The notes under the pieces are model-generated. The model saw only the letters and a list, made by a program, of their open reading frames with translations, searched no databases and had not been told where the DNA came from. Shown here one piece after another: positions 35,026 to 44,370 of a stretch of 64,000 nucleotides of DNA. Both the position numbers and the translations under genes were made by a program. The stretch's first letter is position 1, and each line of letters opens with the position of its first letter. Origin of the DNA: Psychrobacter jeotgali (GTDB lineage Bacteria; Pseudomonadota; Gammaproteobacteria; Pseudomonadales; Moraxellaceae); the NCBI RefSeq assembly GCF_904846315.1, contig NZ_CAJHAF010000001.1, forward strand, positions 62,001 through 126,000, written 5' to 3'.

Positions 35026-36303
35026 ATGAAAATGATTAAAAAAAGTAGCTTTGTTAGTGGAGCGGGCGTCTATTTATTTTCTAATATTCTAAACGCTATT
35101 ATACCGTTCATTCTGCTACCTATATTAACACGCTATCTTGATCCTGCGGAGTATGGCGAAGTAGCCATGTTTCAAACGTTATTGGGTGCGTTAGGTGCAT
35201 TTGTGGGGGTAGCCTTTGTAGGGGCTATAAGTAGGAAATACTACGATCCTGACATTACTAAAGAGGAAATGGCTAGTTTTATTGGTTCCTGTGTTCAGCT
35301 AATTGTTATCTTTTCGCTGATAGTCTTTTCTGTTCTTTTTGTTTTTCAAGATAAGTTTGCTGAATGGTTAAGTCTAAAACCGAGTTATATCTTTTTTGCA
35401 GTGCTTGTTGCTTTTTGTATGGTAATTATAAGTATACGTTTAGCACAATGGCAGGTTCAAAAAAAATCAGTAAAATACGGTATATTACAAATATCGCAAA
35501 GCCTATTGAATATGCTCTTATCCCTTCTATTAGTAGTAGTGCTTTTAAGGGGTGCAGAAGGACGTATAGATGCTCTAATAATTGTAAACTTAGTTTTCGT
35601 AGTGATAGCCTTAATTCTCTTGAAGAAAGATAAGCTGCTGACTATCTTTGTGTGGCGAAAGGACTATTTATCAGAAGCGCTGAAGTTCGGTATACCTCTT
35701 ATGCCTCATATAGCAGGAGGGTTTCTATTAACCACAGTGGATAGGTTTGTCATTAATAAGGAAATCGGTCTTGCTGAAGCAGGTATCTATATGGTTGCTG
35801 TTCAATTGACAGCGGCTATAGGTATTGTATTTGATGCTATTAATAAAGCCTATGTGCCTTGGTTATTTGAGAAGTTAAAAGCGGATCAAACAAAAGATAA
35901 ACAAAAGATAGTTAAATTAACCTATGCATGGTTTGTTTTAATTATAGTCGGTGTTATGCTGTCTTTTTTAATTGGTCCTCCATTAGTAGTGTTAATAGCT
36001 GGTGAAGAGTATGCAGAAGCAGGAGAGATAATAGGATGGTTAGTATTAGGTCAAGGCTTTCAGGGCATGTACCTAATGATTACTAATTATATATTCTATT
36101 CAAAAAGAACCGGTCTGCTATCAGTTGCTTCTATCAGCTCTGGTATACTAAATTTAGTTTTATTAGTTGTATTAATCCGTATCTTTGGCTTAGAGGGTGC
36201 AGCGGTTGCATTTGCTATTTCAATGGGTATTCGTTTTTTATTAACTTGGTGGATAGCACAAAAACGGCATCCAATGCCTTGGTTCAGTTTTAATAAGCAA
36301 TAG
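35026..36303 (+). CDS. wzx: Lipid-linked oligosaccharide flippase Wzx
   Basis: Polytopic inner-membrane flippase that moves the undecaprenyl-linked repeat unit to the periplasm. The 425 residues show about 12-14 hydrophobic segments of the MATE-like polysaccharide transport family. SGAGVYLFSNILNAIIPFIL and LPILTRYLDPAEYGEVAMFQ near 32 are the usual start. The helix APSYIFFAVL-type and FGIPLMPHIAGGFLLTTVDR near 224 also fit. It lies 23 bases after the dehydratase and 7 bases before legB. Specificity for a legionaminate-containing unit is inferred from position. Confidence 0.88.
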   Translation: MKMIKKSSFVSGAGVYLFSNILNAIIPFILLPILTRYLDPAEYGEVAMFQTLLGALGAFVGVAFVGAISRKYYDPDITKEEMASFIGSCVQLIVIFSLIVFSVLFVFQDKFAEWLSLKPSYIFFAVLVAFCMVIISIRLAQWQVQKKSVKYGILQISQSLLNMLLSLLLVVVLLRGAEGRIDALIIVNLVFVVIALILLKKDKLLTIFVWRKDYLSEALKFGIPLMPHIAGGFLLTTVDRFVINKEIGLAEAGIYMVAVQLTAAIGIVFDAINKAYVPWLFEKLKADQTKDKQKIVKLTYAWFVLIIVGVMLSFLIGPPLVVLIAGEEYAEAGEIIGWLVLGQGFQGMYLMITNYIFYSKRTGLLSVASISSGILNLVLLVVLIRIFGLEGAAVAFAISMGIRFLLTWWIAQKRHPMPWFSFNKQ

Positions 36304-36310
36304 GTCTATT

Positions 36311-37501
36311 ATGAATTCTATTTTAAAGTTAATTGGCAGAGAAAAAGAGCTTTTTACTACGGATATTAAAAATAACTCAGGAACACTTGAAGAAATTGTT
36401 TCTAACTCTAAGTTTCTAGTTTTGGGCGGGGCAGGTTCTATTGGTCAAGCAGTGGTCAAAGAGATTTTTAAGCGCAATCCTAAAAAGCTCCATGTCGTAG
36501 ATATTAGCGAAAATAATATGGTCGAACTAGTTCGTGATATTCGCAGCTCTTTTGGTTATATTGATGGTGACTTTCAGACTTTTGCTTTGGATATAGGATC
36601 ATTAGAATATGATGCTTTTATCAAGGCTGATGGACAATTTGATTACGTTCTCAATTTATCAGCCTTAAAACATGTGCGCAGTGAAAAAGACCCCTATACT
36701 TTAATGCGTATGATAGATGTCAATATATTTAATACGGATAAAACCCTTAAGCAGTCTATTGACGCTGGAGTAAAGAAGTACTTCTGTGTTTCTACTGATA
36801 AAGCAGCCAATCCTGTAAATATGATGGGTGCATCCAAGCGTATTATGGAGATGTTCTTAATGCGTCGCAGCTTAGAGATTGATATCTCTACTGCGCGTTT
36901 TGCCAATGTCGCTTTTTCTGATGGTTCGCTACTGCATAGCTTCAATCAGCGCTTAGAGAAACGTCAGCCTATTGTTGCTCCTAATGATATAAAACGTTAT
37001 TTTGTGACTCCTCAAGAGTCTGGTGAGTTATGCTTGATGTCCTGTTTATTCGGCGATAACCGAGATATCTTTTTTCCTAAGTTGAGCGAAAGCTTACATT
37101 TGATATCTTTTGCAGATATAGCGGTTAGATACCTCGAACAAAAAGGCTTTGAGCCGGTATTGTGTAGTAGTGAAGAAGAAGCTCGTGAGCTAACCAAGAC
37201 TTTACCTGGGCAAGGTAAGTGGCCTTGTTTGTTTACTGGTAGCGATACCACAGGTGAAAAAGATTTTGAAGAATTCTTCACCGATTCAGAAACCCTTGAT
37301 ATGGAGCGTTTCGAAAACTTAGGCATCATTAAGAATCAAGCGGTATTTGATTCACAATTACTACTTGAGTTTGAAAGTACTATTGCTGCAATGAAGGAAG
37401 ATCTTGCTTGGGATAAAGAGTCTATTGTTGAACTGTTCTTTAAGATGATTCCTGATTTTGGTCATAAAGAGACTGGTAAATATCTTGATAGCAAGATGTG
37501 A
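36311..37501 (+). CDS. legB: NDP-GlcNAc 4,6-dehydratase LegB
   Basis: First enzyme of the legionaminic acid branch, giving the 4-keto-6-deoxy sugar. The 396 residues form an extended short-chain dehydratase. NAD motif LVLGGAGSIGQAVVKEIF is at about 36-53, LNLSALKHVRSEKDPYT near 116 and STDKAANPVNMMGASKRIME near 161. KRYFVTPQESGELCLM is near 222, with an extra C-terminal region (about 300-396) that short UDP-GlcNAc dehydratases lack. Because ptmE is in the same set, the substrate is probably GDP-GlcNAc, as in Campylobacter jejuni, rather than UDP-GlcNAc. Confidence 0.88.
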   Translation: MNSILKLIGREKELFTTDIKNNSGTLEEIVSNSKFLVLGGAGSIGQAVVKEIFKRNPKKLHVVDISENNMVELVRDIRSSFGYIDGDFQTFALDIGSLEYDAFIKADGQFDYVLNLSALKHVRSEKDPYTLMRMIDVNIFNTDKTLKQSIDAGVKKYFCVSTDKAANPVNMMGASKRIMEMFLMRRSLEIDISTARFANVAFSDGSLLHSFNQRLEKRQPIVAPNDIKRYFVTPQESGELCLMSCLFGDNRDIFFPKLSESLHLISFADIAVRYLEQKGFEPVLCSSEEEARELTKTLPGQGKWPCLFTGSDTTGEKDFEEFFTDSETLDMERFENLGIIKNQAVFDSQLLLEFESTIAAMKEDLAWDKESIVELFFKMIPDFGHKETGKYLDSKM

Positions 37502-37502
37502 G

Positions 37503-38648
37503 ATGATAATGCAAAAGCAACTTATTAATTTAGTAAGAGATATTTATTCTTCTAATGAATTCATACCTTTACATGCACCTTCTTTTAATGGTAATGAGCA
37601 TGCTTATTTGGCTGAGACTATCGATAGTACCTTTGTATCTAGTGTCGGTAAATTTGTAGACGAGTTTGAGACGAAGGTGCAAGATTTCACTAATTCTAAT
37701 CGTGCTATCGCTACTGTTAATGGAACAGCAGCCTTAAATACTGCTTTAAATTTAGCCGATGTCAGAGCTGGTGATTTAGTCTTAACTCAAGCTTTAACCT
37801 TTGTGGCAACCTGTAATGCTTTATATCATATGGGAGCAAAGCCCGTTTTTATTGATATAGAACTCAATTCATTTGGTTTATGCCCCAAGGCGGTATCTGA
37901 ATGGTTGTATGAGAATGCTATAGTTGATAACGATGGCCAATGCCGTCACAAGCAAAGCGATGCGGCTATCAAAGCAGTAATGCCAATGCATACTTTTGGT
38001 CATCCTATACAAATTGATGAACTTCTAGCCATTTGTAAAGAATGGAATTTAACCTTAATCGAAGATGCTGCTGAGAGTTTAGGTTCTTACTATAAAGGCA
38101 AACATACCGGAACTTTAGGACGATTTGGTGCGTTGAGCTTTAATGGTAATAAAGTGATTACTACTGGTGGTGGTGGGATGTTGTTATGCCAGCATGAAAA
38201 CGATGGCGTGAGAGCTAAACACATAACGACTACGGCTAAAGTACCTCATGCTTATGAGTTTTATCATGACGAACCGGGTTTTAATTATCGCATGCCTAAT
38301 CTTAATGCAGCTTTAGGCTGTGCGCAAATGGAACAGCTAGAAGCAAAGCTTATGAGCAAAAGAGCTGTTGCCAAGCGATACGAGGACTATTTCGAAGATA
38401 GTAAGTTCAAGTTTGTCAAAGAGCCTGAATACGCTCATTCTAACTATTGGTTAAATGCCGTAGTATGCCCTGATTTAGATAGTCGTAATCACTTGTTAGA
38501 AGCTACTAATGCTCAAGGAGTAATGACGCGTCCTGTTTGGCAGCTTATGCATAGACTACCGATGTTTGCTGATTCGTTAAGTGGAAGCTTGGTTAACTCT
38601 GAGTGGGCAGAGGCAAGATTGGTTAATTTGCCTAGCTCTCCTTTATAA
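37503..38648 (+). CDS. legC: LegC-family aminotransferase
   Basis: PLP enzyme adding the 4-amino group to the keto sugar from LegB. FIPLHAPSFNGNEHAYLAET near residue 20 and VGKFVDEFETKVQDFTNSNR near 46 are LegC-type. EDAAESLGSYYKGKHTGTLG near 187 and SFNGNKVITTGGGGM near 213, with the Schiff-base Lys, are the DegT/DnrJ/EryC1 core. 381 residues from ATG 37503; a second ATG two codons on is equally possible. It starts one base after the legB stop. The upstream in-frame extension overlaps legB and is rejected. Confidence 0.9.
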   Translation: MIMQKQLINLVRDIYSSNEFIPLHAPSFNGNEHAYLAETIDSTFVSSVGKFVDEFETKVQDFTNSNRAIATVNGTAALNTALNLADVRAGDLVLTQALTFVATCNALYHMGAKPVFIDIELNSFGLCPKAVSEWLYENAIVDNDGQCRHKQSDAAIKAVMPMHTFGHPIQIDELLAICKEWNLTLIEDAAESLGSYYKGKHTGTLGRFGALSFNGNKVITTGGGGMLLCQHENDGVRAKHITTTAKVPHAYEFYHDEPGFNYRMPNLNAALGCAQMEQLEAKLMSKRAVAKRYEDYFEDSKFKFVKEPEYAHSNYWLNAVVCPDLDSRNHLLEATNAQGVMTRPVWQLMHRLPMFADSLSGSLVNSEWAEARLVNLPSSPL

Positions 38649-38677
38649 ACAAATTGTTCAATGAATAGGCTGGAAAT

Positions 38678-39337
38678 ATGAGATCTATATATATTATTGG
38701 TGCTAGCGGATTTGCTTCAGAAATATCTGAATATATTAGTAATGATAACGAATACAGTGTAGCAGGCTATTTTGATAAAAATAAAAATGATTATGATAAG
38801 TATGATTTTAAATCACCATTCTTAAACCTTGAAAAGGATTTTGATTTTAAGGAAGGTGACTGTGCCATAATTTCAATTGCTGAACCTACAATCAAAGGTA
38901 AAATATATAGAGAGATGAAGTCTAGAGGGGTTGATTTACCTACATTTATAAGTAAACAAGCTTATGTTTCCACAAAATGTATTATAGGTGAAGCATCTAT
39001 TATATGCCCTTTTGTAGCTATCACTTCCAATGCTCGTATAGGTGTCAATTTTCATGCAAATATCTATAGCTATGTAGCGCATGACTGCATAATAGGCGAC
39101 AATGTTACTTTTGCCCCAGCAGTTAAATGTAATGGCAATGTAATAATAGAGGATAATGTTTATATCGGTACTGGTGCTATAATATTTCAGGGGAAACCTG
39201 ATAAGCCTATGGTGATAGGTGAGAATTCTATAATTGCTGCGGGATCAGTTGTTACTAAGAGTGTGCCTAAAAACACAACAGTTTTTGGTAGCCCAGCCGT
39301 TGAGTTTACTAAAGAAAATATAAAAAGACGGTCTTAG
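38678..39337 (+). CDS. legH: PglD/NeuD-like sugar N-acetyltransferase, probable LegH
   Basis: Would N-acetylate the 4-amino sugar made by LegC using acetyl-CoA. The 219 residues contain an N-terminal Rossmann-like domain (IYIIGASGFASEISEYIS at about 3-20, the PglD/NeuD pattern). A left-handed beta-helix of hexapeptide repeats follows (about 95-210), with HANIYSYVAHDCIIGDNVTF and IEDNVYIGTGAIIFQG. The likely catalytic His lies in YVAHDCIIGD. It fills the gap between legC and legI where the acetyltransferase belongs in the pathway. A sialic O-acetyltransferase of NeuD type is the alternative. Confidence 0.78.
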   Translation: MRSIYIIGASGFASEISEYISNDNEYSVAGYFDKNKNDYDKYDFKSPFLNLEKDFDFKEGDCAIISIAEPTIKGKIYREMKSRGVDLPTFISKQAYVSTKCIIGEASIICPFVAITSNARIGVNFHANIYSYVAHDCIIGDNVTFAPAVKCNGNVIIEDNVYIGTGAIIFQGKPDKPMVIGENSIIAAGSVVTKSVPKNTTVFGSPAVEFTKENIKRRS

Positions 39338-39440
39338 TCTAAATTGTCTTTATAATTCTTAATCTATAATGAATAGATTCATTTAAACTAACATTATCTA
39401 TTTTTTATAGAGATAATATTATTAAAAGGGTTCAATAATT

Positions 39441-40442
39441 ATGAAAAAAGTTTTTGTAATAGCTGAAGCAGGCGTTAATCATAATGGCTCTATCGAACTT
39501 GCTAAAAATCTTATTGATGTTGCAGCAGAAGCAGGAGCAAATGCTGTGAAATTTCAAACCTTCAAGACAGAGCTTTGTATAACTAAAAATGCTGTAAAAG
39601 CTGATTATCAAATTGATAACACTAAAGATTCTAAAGAAAGTCAATTTGAGATGGTTAAGAAGTTAGAGTTAAATGAAAGTGCCCATGAGGAGCTCATAGA
39701 CTATTGCAGAAAGAAAAATATTTTATTTTTATCAACTCCATTTGATCATGATAGTATTAATTTGTTAGATAAGCTAGGATTAGAAATATTTAAAATTCCG
39801 AGTGGAGAGATTACTAACTTACCTTATTTACGGCATATAGGACAGCTAAATAAACAGCTTGTACTCTCTACAGGTATGGCTAGTTTAGGCGAGGTAGAGG
39901 CTGCTATTGATGTATTAATAAAAGCAGGTTCTCAACGAGACAATATAACTGTTTTACACGCTAATACTGAATATCCAACGCCTATAGAAGATGTAAATCT
40001 AAAAGCTATGATTACTCTAGGAAAGGCTTTTAACATTAATTATGGTTATAGTGATCATACAAACGGTATAGAGGTTCCTATAGCTGCAGTTGCTATGGGT
40101 GCAAGTGTCATTGAAAAACATTTTACTCTAGATAAAAACATGGATGGTCCAGATCATAAAGCTAGTTTAGAGCCGAGTGAGCTCATAGATATGATAAAAG
40201 CTATTCGTAATATAGAACTAGCCCTAGGTAGTCAAATTAAACAGCCTAGTCCTAGCGAATCTAAAAATATACTTGTAGCTCGTAAGTCTTTGATTGCTAA
40301 CAAAGATATTCTTGAAGGGGAAGTATTCACTGAACATAACTTAAGTGTTAAACGTCCAGGTACAGGTGTTAGTCCCATGCGCTGGGATGAAATTATAGGC
40401 ACTAAAGCGAGTAGAAGTTATAAAGAAGATGAATTGATATGA
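39441..40442 (+). CDS. legI: N,N'-diacetyllegionaminate synthase (NeuB family)
   Basis: Condenses the 2,4-diacetamido-6-deoxymannose with phosphoenolpyruvate. The 333 residues are NeuB-like: VIAEAGVNHNGSIELAKNLI at about 6-25, NAVKFQTFKTEL near 35 and LFLSTPFDHDSINLL near 96. KIPSGEITNLPYLRHI is near 116, GYSDHTNGIEVPIAAVAMGA near 200 and VIEKHFTLDKNMDGPDH near 221. The C-terminal SAF antifreeze-like domain (about 285-333) reads ARKSLIANKDILEGEVFT. It overlaps legG by ATGA at 40439. The sequence alone cannot separate Leg from Neu or Pse synthase; the set around it argues for Leg. Confidence 0.92.
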   Translation: MKKVFVIAEAGVNHNGSIELAKNLIDVAAEAGANAVKFQTFKTELCITKNAVKADYQIDNTKDSKESQFEMVKKLELNESAHEELIDYCRKKNILFLSTPFDHDSINLLDKLGLEIFKIPSGEITNLPYLRHIGQLNKQLVLSTGMASLGEVEAAIDVLIKAGSQRDNITVLHANTEYPTPIEDVNLKAMITLGKAFNINYGYSDHTNGIEVPIAAVAMGASVIEKHFTLDKNMDGPDHKASLEPSELIDMIKAIRNIELALGSQIKQPSPSESKNILVARKSLIANKDILEGEVFTEHNLSVKRPGTGVSPMRWDEIIGTKASRSYKEDELI

Positions 40443-41596
40443 AAAAAAAGATATGCGTAGTCACAGGCACTCGAGCTGAATATGGTTTATTGTATTGGTT
40501 AATGAAAGGTATTCAACAAGACAAGGACTTAGAGTTACAGCTTATTGTGACGGGCATGCATCTTAGTCCCGAATTTGGTTCTACCTATATAGAAATAGAA
40601 AAAGAATTTAAAATAGATAAAAAAGTAGAAATGCTTCTGTCTTCTGACACTATAGTTGGTGTTTCTAAGTCTGTCGGATTGGCGCAAATTGGTTTTGCTG
40701 ATGCTTATAATGATTTAAAGCCTGATCTATTAATAGTATTAGGAGATAGGTACGAGATCTTCAGCGCAGTAAGTGCTGCAATGATTTCTAGAATTCCTAT
40801 AGCACACCTTCACGGTGGAGAAACTACAGAAGGAGCTTTCGATGAAGCTATACGCCATAGTATAACTAAAATGAGTCATCTTCATTTTACAGCGACTAAA
40901 GACTATAGACGTAGAGTTATTCAACTGGGTGAGCAGCCTGATCGTGTATTTAATGTAGGTGGTTTGGGAATTGAAAATATATTAAAACTTAAACTTTTAA
41001 GTAAGAAAGATTTCGAGGAATCAATTGGTTTTAGGTTAGCCCTGAAAAATATCCTAGTTACATTTCATCCAGTTACTTTGGAAAAGTCGACTTCAAAGAG
41101 CCAGTTTCAGGAGTTACTTAGTGCAATAGATGAATTAGAGAATACTCATATAATTTTAACTAAAGCAAATAGTGACACTGACGGTCGTATTATTAATGAA
41201 ATGATAGATAATTATGTTAGTCAAAATAGTGACAAAGCAGTAGCATTCCACTCATTAGGCCAATTAAGATATATAAGCTCTCTTCAGTATATGGATGCAG
41301 TAGTAGGTAATAGTTCTAGTGGTTTAGCGGAGGCTCCAAGTTTTAAAATAGGTACTATAAACATAGGTGATAGGCAGAAAGGAAGAGTTAAGTCTAAAAG
41401 TGTCATAGATGCTTTACCTAATAAAGAAAGTATATTGGATTCATTCGATCGTTTATATTCTGACTCTTTTCAACAATTATTGACTGAAGCAGAAAATCCT
41501 TATGGTAAAGGGTGTGCGAGCGAAAAAATAATTGAAGAAATAAAGCGTGTTAATTTAACTGATATATTGAAAAAAAGTTTTTATGATCTAAATTAA
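40439..41596 (+). CDS. legG: Hydrolysing NDP-sugar 2-epimerase (NeuC family)
   Basis: Releases the nucleotide and epimerises C2, giving 2,4-diacetamido-2,4,6-trideoxymannose. The 385 residues show the WecB/NeuC fold signatures: VVTGTRAEYGLLYWLMKGIQ at about 6-25, IVTGMHLSPEFGSTY near 37, LLIVLGDRYEIFSAVSAA near 96 and IPIAHLHGGETTEGAFDEAI near 120. ITKMSHLHFTATKDYRRR is near 143, and the C-terminal AVVGNSSSGLAEAPSF, whose SSSG loop contacts nucleotide, near 287. It starts inside the legI stop (ATGA), so the two are translationally coupled. Confidence 0.92.
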   Translation: MKKKICVVTGTRAEYGLLYWLMKGIQQDKDLELQLIVTGMHLSPEFGSTYIEIEKEFKIDKKVEMLLSSDTIVGVSKSVGLAQIGFADAYNDLKPDLLIVLGDRYEIFSAVSAAMISRIPIAHLHGGETTEGAFDEAIRHSITKMSHLHFTATKDYRRRVIQLGEQPDRVFNVGGLGIENILKLKLLSKKDFEESIGFRLALKNILVTFHPVTLEKSTSKSQFQELLSAIDELENTHIILTKANSDTDGRIINEMIDNYVSQNSDKAVAFHSLGQLRYISSLQYMDAVVGNSSSGLAEAPSFKIGTINIGDRQKGRVKSKSVIDALPNKESILDSFDRLYSDSFQQLLTEAENPYGKGCASEKIIEEIKRVNLTDILKKSFYDLN

Positions 41597-41615
41597 AAGC
41601 TTTTGGGATTTGAAA

Positions 41616-42677
41616 ATGGATAATTGGAAAGATGTGATTCTTAAGGTTGATTCAACTATTCGCGATGCTATGCGGATTATCGATAAGTCTGGAATACGTA
41701 TTGGTTTAGTAATTAACGAACAAGAAAAATTGTTGGGAACAGTCACAGATGGTGATATTCGTCGTGGTCTATTAGCTTCAGGTGATATGGACGATTCTGT
41801 TGTTTCAGTTATGAATGCCAATCCTATAATCATAAAACCCTCTCATACTAGACAACAACGCATTGATATAATGGATAAGTATGACGTATTAGTTTTACCT
41901 GTAGTTGATGATAATAATTATCTAGTAGGATTAGAGACATTACACCAAATTTTACAGCCTAAAAAACGTGATAATCCTGTTTTTATTATGGCTGGAGGAT
42001 TTGGCACTCGTTTGCGTCCTTTAACTGATCATTGCCCTAAGCCTATGCTACATGTGGGTGATAAGCCTATGTTAGAGCATCTTATCAGACAATTTATCAA
42101 ATTTGGTTTTCACGATTTTTACATCTCTACACATTATATGCCTGAACAGATTCATGAACACTTTGGAGATGGTAGCAAATGGAATATCAGTGTCACTTAT
42201 ATCCATGAAGATGAACCATTAGGCACAGGTGGTGCATTAGGTTTGCTGCCTAAGAGCTTGCCCGAGCTGCCATTGATTATGATGAATGGTGATGTATTGA
42301 CTAAAGTAGATTTTAAACGTTTGTTAGATCATCATGAATCGAACAATTTTGATGCTACTATGTGCGTGCGTGAGTTAGAGCATAAAGTATCTTTTGGAGT
42401 GGTAGAGAGTCAGGATGACTTGGTTACAGCTATGGTCGAAAAACCAACATATCGTTATCATATTAATACAGGTATATATGTCCTAAGTCCCGAATGTGTA
42501 GCTTCTGTAGAACCAAACGAGAAAATAGATCTGCCTACACTGCTTGAAAACAGAATGCAAAAGAATAAAAAAGTTGGAATCTATACCAGTTATGATTATT
42601 GGCTAGATATTGGACAAATGGCTGACTATCAAAAAGCTCAGCAAGATATAAAAAATTATTTTACTGAAAGAAACTAG
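41616..42677 (+). CDS. ptmE: CBS-nucleotidyltransferase PtmE, glucosamine-1-phosphate guanylyltransferase
   Basis: Known in C. jejuni to make GDP-glucosamine, the entry to the GDP route to legionaminic acid. Residues about 1-115 are a CBS pair (SGIRIGLVINEQEKLLGTVT; TDGDIRRGLLASGDMD). Residues about 120-353 are a nucleotidyltransferase with FIMAGGFGTRLRPLTDHCPK (metal and nucleotide loop) near 122 and MMNGDVLTKVDF near 221. TTG at 41610 is rejected for ATG 41616. The fusion of CBS and transferase is the PtmE architecture and is the main reason for calling the GDP route. 353 residues. Confidence 0.88.
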   Translation: MDNWKDVILKVDSTIRDAMRIIDKSGIRIGLVINEQEKLLGTVTDGDIRRGLLASGDMDDSVVSVMNANPIIIKPSHTRQQRIDIMDKYDVLVLPVVDDNNYLVGLETLHQILQPKKRDNPVFIMAGGFGTRLRPLTDHCPKPMLHVGDKPMLEHLIRQFIKFGFHDFYISTHYMPEQIHEHFGDGSKWNISVTYIHEDEPLGTGGALGLLPKSLPELPLIMMNGDVLTKVDFKRLLDHHESNNFDATMCVRELEHKVSFGVVESQDDLVTAMVEKPTYRYHINTGIYVLSPECVASVEPNEKIDLPTLLENRMQKNKKVGIYTSYDYWLDIGQMADYQKAQQDIKNYFTERN

Positions 42678-42680
42678 AAT

Positions 42681-43655
42681 ATGAGAAAAATCGCTGTAAT
42701 AGGTTTAGGTAATATTACTAATAGACATCGAAAAAACCTAAAGAAAATTTACCCTCATTCCATCATTTATGCTATGTCAGCAAGTGGCCGTATACCTACA
42801 GATGAAGTTAGCAATGCAGATATAGTTGTTAACGACATTTGTGAGATAATAGATCATAGGCCAGATATGGCAATTGTAGCATCTCCAGCTACCCTTCATA
42901 CCAAACACGCTATACCATTGATTGAAGCTGGAATTCCTGTACTTATTGAAAAGCCTTTAGCTGCCAATAAATTAGATACAGCAGCAGTTATTGAGGCAGC
43001 AAATAAATATAAGACTCCTGTTGCTGTTGGATATTGTATTCGCTATTTGTCAAGTAGCAAGTGCATGAAGGTGCTATTAGAAGAAGAAATTATTGGCAAA
43101 GTTTATAATGCATTTGTTGAGGTAGGACAGTATCTTCCAGATTGGCGTCCTAATACGGATTATCTTAATAGTGTGTCAGCTAATTTAAATCTTGGTGGAG
43201 GTGCTTTACTTGAGTTAAGCCACGAACTCGATTATGCACAATGGTTATTTGGATCGTTACAATCACATTATGCTATTTTACGGTCATCAGAAGAGCTCTC
43301 ATTAGAGGTCGAAGATGCAGTAGATATATTAGCTACTAATGAGGAAGGAGTCGTTGTATCAATTCATTTAGACTTCTTACAGCGTAAAGCATATAGAAAG
43401 TGTCGAATTATAGGAAGCAAGGGTAGCATCGAATGGGATTTGATTGAAAATGAGATAACACTCACGACAGCAAGTTATAAAAAGGTGCTTTTTAGTGAGC
43501 CTGAATGGGATAAAAATAGAATGTATCTTGATATGATATTAGATTTTGAAAATTTGATATCAGGTAAAGATAACCAATGCATTACTCTTTTAGAAGCAAA
43601 AAATACAGTTTCTTTGATAGATCATATTAAACACTCAATAACTAATAAAAAGTAA
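42681..43655 (+). CDS. ptmF: Gfo/Idh/MocA-family oxidoreductase, PtmF-like
   Basis: NAD(P)-dependent sugar oxidoreductase. An N-terminal Rossmann fold begins IAVIGLGNITNRHRKNLKKI. The EKP motif (VLIEKPLAANKLDTAAV near 90) and the GYCIRYLSSS region near 112 fit Gfo/Idh. GALLELSHELDYAQWLFG near 173 bears the usual His near the active site. 324 residues. It starts 3 bases after ptmE. In the Campylobacter legionaminic route PtmF and PtmA are proposed to supply the amino-sugar precursor feeding PtmE; the exact step is known only by analogy. Confidence 0.8.
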   Translation: MRKIAVIGLGNITNRHRKNLKKIYPHSIIYAMSASGRIPTDEVSNADIVVNDICEIIDHRPDMAIVASPATLHTKHAIPLIEAGIPVLIEKPLAANKLDTAAVIEAANKYKTPVAVGYCIRYLSSSKCMKVLLEEEIIGKVYNAFVEVGQYLPDWRPNTDYLNSVSANLNLGGGALLELSHELDYAQWLFGSLQSHYAILRSSEELSLEVEDAVDILATNEEGVVVSIHLDFLQRKAYRKCRIIGSKGSIEWDLIENEITLTTASYKKVLFSEPEWDKNRMYLDMILDFENLISGKDNQCITLLEAKNTVSLIDHIKHSITNKK

Positions 43656-43659
43656 TTTT

Positions 43660-44370
43660 ATGAAAAACTATGCATTTATTTTTGTTCGAGGTGGCTCTAA
43701 GGGGCTACCTGGTAAGAACATAAAAAAACTAGCTGGTAAGCCGTTATTATCCTATTCTATAGAAACCGCTAAAGCGACTCCTTCTATAGAAAAAGTATTT
43801 GTATCAACGGATGATAAGGATATTGAGTCAATAGCACAAGAGAATGGTGCTATTGTGATCTTTCGCCCCAAAGAATTAGCTACGGATAATGCTCCAGAAT
43901 GGCTGGCCTGGCGCCATGCTATCGAATGGACAATAAGTCATTATGGTTCTTTCGATGAGTTTATAAGTTTACCTGCTACTAGTCCTTTGCGTAGTATAGA
44001 AGATGTTGAAGGTGCAATCCTAAAGAGAAGAGAACAAAAAGCCGATATATGTATTGGAGTTACACCTGCTAGTAGAAGCCCTTATTTTAATATGGTTAAG
44101 CGTAGCGATGATGGTGTTGTCGAACTAGTGAATAAGCCAAAAGATAGTCTAACACGTCGTCAAGATGCTCCAAAAGTATTCGATATAACGACTGTTGTTT
44201 ACGTATCAACTCCTAAATTTATTATGGAAAATTATGGATTGTTTTCAGGCAAGGTAACTAGCATTGAAGTACCTAAGTCCAGGGCTGTAGATATTGATGA
44301 TATATATGATTTTAAGCTAGCTGAAGCAATTTTATTAGGAGTAAAAAATGAAAGATTTATTAAAGAATAA
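43660..44370 (+). CDS. legF: CMP-legionaminate cytidylyltransferase (NeuA/PtmB family)
   Basis: Activates the nine-carbon acid with CTP, giving the CMP-sugar donor. At 236 residues, it shows the NeuA pattern: FIFVRGGSKGLPGKNIKKLA at about 4-23 (CTP loop; RGGSKGLPGKNI), VSTDDKDIESIAQENGA near 48 and LPATSPLRSIEDV near 107. RRQDAPKVFDITTVVYV is near 167 and the C-terminal AVDIDDIYDFKLAE near 211. It ends 23 bases inside ptmA, so translation is coupled. Confidence 0.92.
   Translation: MKNYAFIFVRGGSKGLPGKNIKKLAGKPLLSYSIETAKATPSIEKVFVSTDDKDIESIAQENGAIVIFRPKELATDNAPEWLAWRHAIEWTISHYGSFDEFISLPATSPLRSIEDVEGAILKRREQKADICIGVTPASRSPYFNMVKRSDDGVVELVNKPKDSLTRRQDAPKVFDITTVVYVSTPKFIMENYGLFSGKVTSIEVPKSRAVDIDDIYDFKLAEAILLGVKNERFIKE

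Noticed and set aside
38678..39337. Reading this gene as part of a pseudaminic acid pathway (PseH/PseG)
   Set aside because: It is a hexapeptide PglD/NeuD-type protein, not a GNAT PseH, and the dehydratase and nucleotidyltransferase neighbours are LegB and PtmE types.
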